5,842 nucleotides of DNA from CAYUQT01 sp964596165 (GTDB lineage: Bacteria; Planctomycetota; Phycisphaerae; UBA1845; JAFGLZ01), in NCBI GenBank assembly GCA_964596165.1, contig CAZQTW010000138.1:1-5842 (forward strand), read 5' to 3'. The position numbers and the translations under genes were made by a program. The notes under the pieces were generated by a model. It had not been told where the DNA came from and ran no database searches. It saw only the letters and a list, made by a program, of their open reading frames with translations. Below, one piece after another: positions 4,389 through 5,842 of this stretch; position 1 is the stretch's first letter, and the number at the start of each line of letters is the position of its first letter.

Positions 4389-5756
4389 GTGGTCGAGCCC
4401 GAGCGGATTCAATTCCTGAACGATAGGGATGCTTCTCGCGGCAAATACGTCCTCTACTGGATGCAGGCATCGCAGCGGGCGGAGTTCAACCACGCGTTGG
4501 AGTACGCCGTTCAACAGGCCAACGAGCGCAATCAGCCGGTCGTGGCGGTCTTTGGCCTCACGGAGCAGTTTCCCGAGGCCAACGAGCGGCACTACGCCTT
4601 CATGCTCCAGGGATTGAGCGAGACGCAGGCGGCGCTGAAAGAACGCGGGATCCAACTGGTCGTCCTGGGGGAATCGCCGGAGGCGGCTGCCCTCGCCTTG
4701 GCCGACCGGGCATCTCTGGTCGTCGCCGACTGTGGGTATCTCCGGATTCAGAAGGCATGGCGGCAGCACGTGGCGCAGAAAGCGACCTGTTCGGTCATTC
4801 AGGTCGAGAGCGACGTGGTGGTGCCTGTCGAGGTGGCCTCGGGCAAGGAGGAGTATGCGGCGGCCACGCTTCGGCCCAAGCTACATAGGCACATCGAGCA
4901 CTTTCTGCGACCTCTTGAACCCATGCCGGTTCGCAAGGATTCACTCGGGCTGCGTTTCGACCGGCTCGATATAGACGACTGGCCCAAGATTCTGGCCGGC
5001 ATGCGAATCGATCGCGGTGTCGGTCAGAGTCGGCACTACCGGGGCGGGGCCTCGCAGGCGAAGCAGTTGCTCGACACATTCATTCGGAGCAGGCTGGAGG
5101 GCTATGCAGAGCTTCGCGGGGATCCCAGTCTGGGTGTCGAATCGCACATGAGTCCGTACCTGCACTTCGGACAGATCTCGCCGGTCTATGTCGCCCTGCG
5201 CGTGCGGAAGGAGCACGGGCGATATCCGGAGGCCGTCGAGTCGTATTTGGAGGAACTAATCGTTCGACGGGAACTCAGCGTCAACTTCGTTCACTTCAAC
5301 CGTGACTACGACAGCTACGCGGCCCTTCCGGCATGGGCCAGGGCGACGCTTCGTGTCCATGCCGCCGATCGGCGTTCGCCGGCCTATGGCGAGGAGGAGT
5401 TGGAGTTGGGTCGCACCGACGACCCCTACTGGAATGCGGCGATGTGTGAGATGGTCCTTACCGGCAAGATGCACAACTACATGCGGATGTACTGGGGCAA
5501 GAAGATTCTGGAATGGACGCGCCGGCCGGAGGAGGCGTATCGCATCGCGCTGTATCTCAACAACAAGTACTTCATCGACGGCCGAGATCCGAATTCGTTT
5601 GCCGGAGTAGCCTGGTGCTTCGGCAAGCACGACCGGCCATGGACTGAGCGGCCCATCTTCGGAAAGGTTCGTTATATGAATGCGGCCGGTTTGGAGCGAA
5701 AGTTCGACGTCGAGGCCTATGTGCGCCAGGTAGAGCGGCTGAGGTCCGGCGCGTAG
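4389..5756 (+). CDS. phr: Class II deoxyribodipyrimidine (CPD) photolyase
   Basis: This enzyme uses blue or near-UV light and FADH- to split cyclobutane pyrimidine dimers. The 455 residues match the usual class II length (about 450-470). The N-terminal Rossmann domain contains YVLYWMQASQRAEFNHAL (20-37), a class II hallmark, and LRPKLHR (161-167). The FAD-binding helical domain contains SHMSPYLHFGQISP (252-265), EELIVRRELSVNF (288-300), TGKMHNYMRMYWGKKILEW (358-376) and the GRDPNSFAGVAWCFGKHDRPW block (398-418). W348, W369 and W376 have the same spacing as the W360/W381/W388 electron-transfer chain of the Methanosarcina mazei enzyme, as I remember it. With that 12-residue offset, E289 would be the catalytic glutamate. 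The GTG start at 4389 fits both the ribosome site and the N-terminus of the family. It may be read through from metG. A cryptochrome role is unlikely given intact repair motifs. Confidence 0.96.
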   Translation: MVEPERIQFLNDRDASRGKYVLYWMQASQRAEFNHALEYAVQQANERNQPVVAVFGLTEQFPEANERHYAFMLQGLSETQAALKERGIQLVVLGESPEAAALALADRASLVVADCGYLRIQKAWRQHVAQKATCSVIQVESDVVVPVEVASGKEEYAAATLRPKLHRHIEHFLRPLEPMPVRKDSLGLRFDRLDIDDWPKILAGMRIDRGVGQSRHYRGGASQAKQLLDTFIRSRLEGYAELRGDPSLGVESHMSPYLHFGQISPVYVALRVRKEHGRYPEAVESYLEELIVRRELSVNFVHFNRDYDSYAALPAWARATLRVHAADRRSPAYGEEELELGRTDDPYWNAAMCEMVLTGKMHNYMRMYWGKKILEWTRRPEEAYRIALYLNNKYFIDGRDPNSFAGVAWCFGKHDRPWTERPIFGKVRYMNAAGLERKFDVEAYVRQVERLRSGA

Positions 5757-5795
5757 AGGGGCGGGGCGGAGGATTGAGGCTTGACGGTCTTTTCT

Positions 5796-5828
5796 CGGGC
5801 AGGGGGGGAATTGCGCCCGCAAATTTTT
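5796..5828 (+). terminator. Probable intrinsic terminator after phr
   Basis: CGGGC (5796-5800) pairs with GCCCG (5815-5819) across a 14-base loop and is followed by CAAATTTTT (5820-5828). The stem is short, but the T-run and the location 40 bases after the phr stop fit a terminator. The remaining bases to 5842 show no gene. Confidence 0.45.
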
Positions 5829-5842
5829 ACGGGATCCGCCGG

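Noticed and set aside
2459..5756. metG and phr as a functional operon
   Set aside because: They are co-directional, but the 187-base structured gap and unrelated functions give no positive evidence. Read-through is left as a possibility only.

Overview
The window is visibly GC-rich, with codons ending mostly in G or C, and looks like chromosomal DNA of a free-living bacterium. Three things suggest Planctomycetota or a close relative: a MetG of the short Bacteroidetes/Planctomycetes-like type, a class II CPD photolyase, and an intergenic triple-hairpin element of a style I associate with planctomycete genomes. The lineage is an inference; the window has no rRNA or other phylogenetic anchor.

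Layout. Bases 1-48 resemble the terminal end of an insertion sequence, possibly IS1380-like. A 5'-truncated gene follows directly (readable from about 49, first ATG at 97, stop at 894). It encodes the C-terminal half of a probable helical-barrel polysaccharide lyase, tentatively pectate-lyase-like. It converges on nth (endonuclease III, minus strand, 1763 to 1026), with a short hairpin-bearing gap between them. A 695-base non-coding stretch (1764-2458) is the most structured part of the window. In order it holds a weak nth promoter candidate, a triple-hairpin repeat (1876-1966), a small hairpin, and a good sigma70-type promoter (2065-2093). That promoter fires into a predicted three-way-junction RNA ending at a GC-rich terminator (about 2100-2250). 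Then come a long imperfect inverted repeat (2256-2392) and the metG promoter and leader hairpin. Next are metG (methionyl-tRNA synthetase, 2459-4201), a 187-base hairpin-rich gap, phr (class II DNA photolyase, 4389-5756) and a probable terminator at the right edge.

How the genes fit together. nth and phr are both DNA repair genes, acting on oxidised pyrimidines and on UV-induced cyclobutane dimers, but they lie on opposite strands with separate control. metG is a housekeeping translation gene. phr has no obvious promoter of its own and may be read through from metG. The lyase remnant is probably unrelated to the rest.

The observation most worth following is the candidate small RNA at about 2100-2250. 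Its predicted transcription start coincides with the first base of an 11-bp closing stem and a terminator-like hairpin ends it, yet I cannot assign it to a known RNA family.
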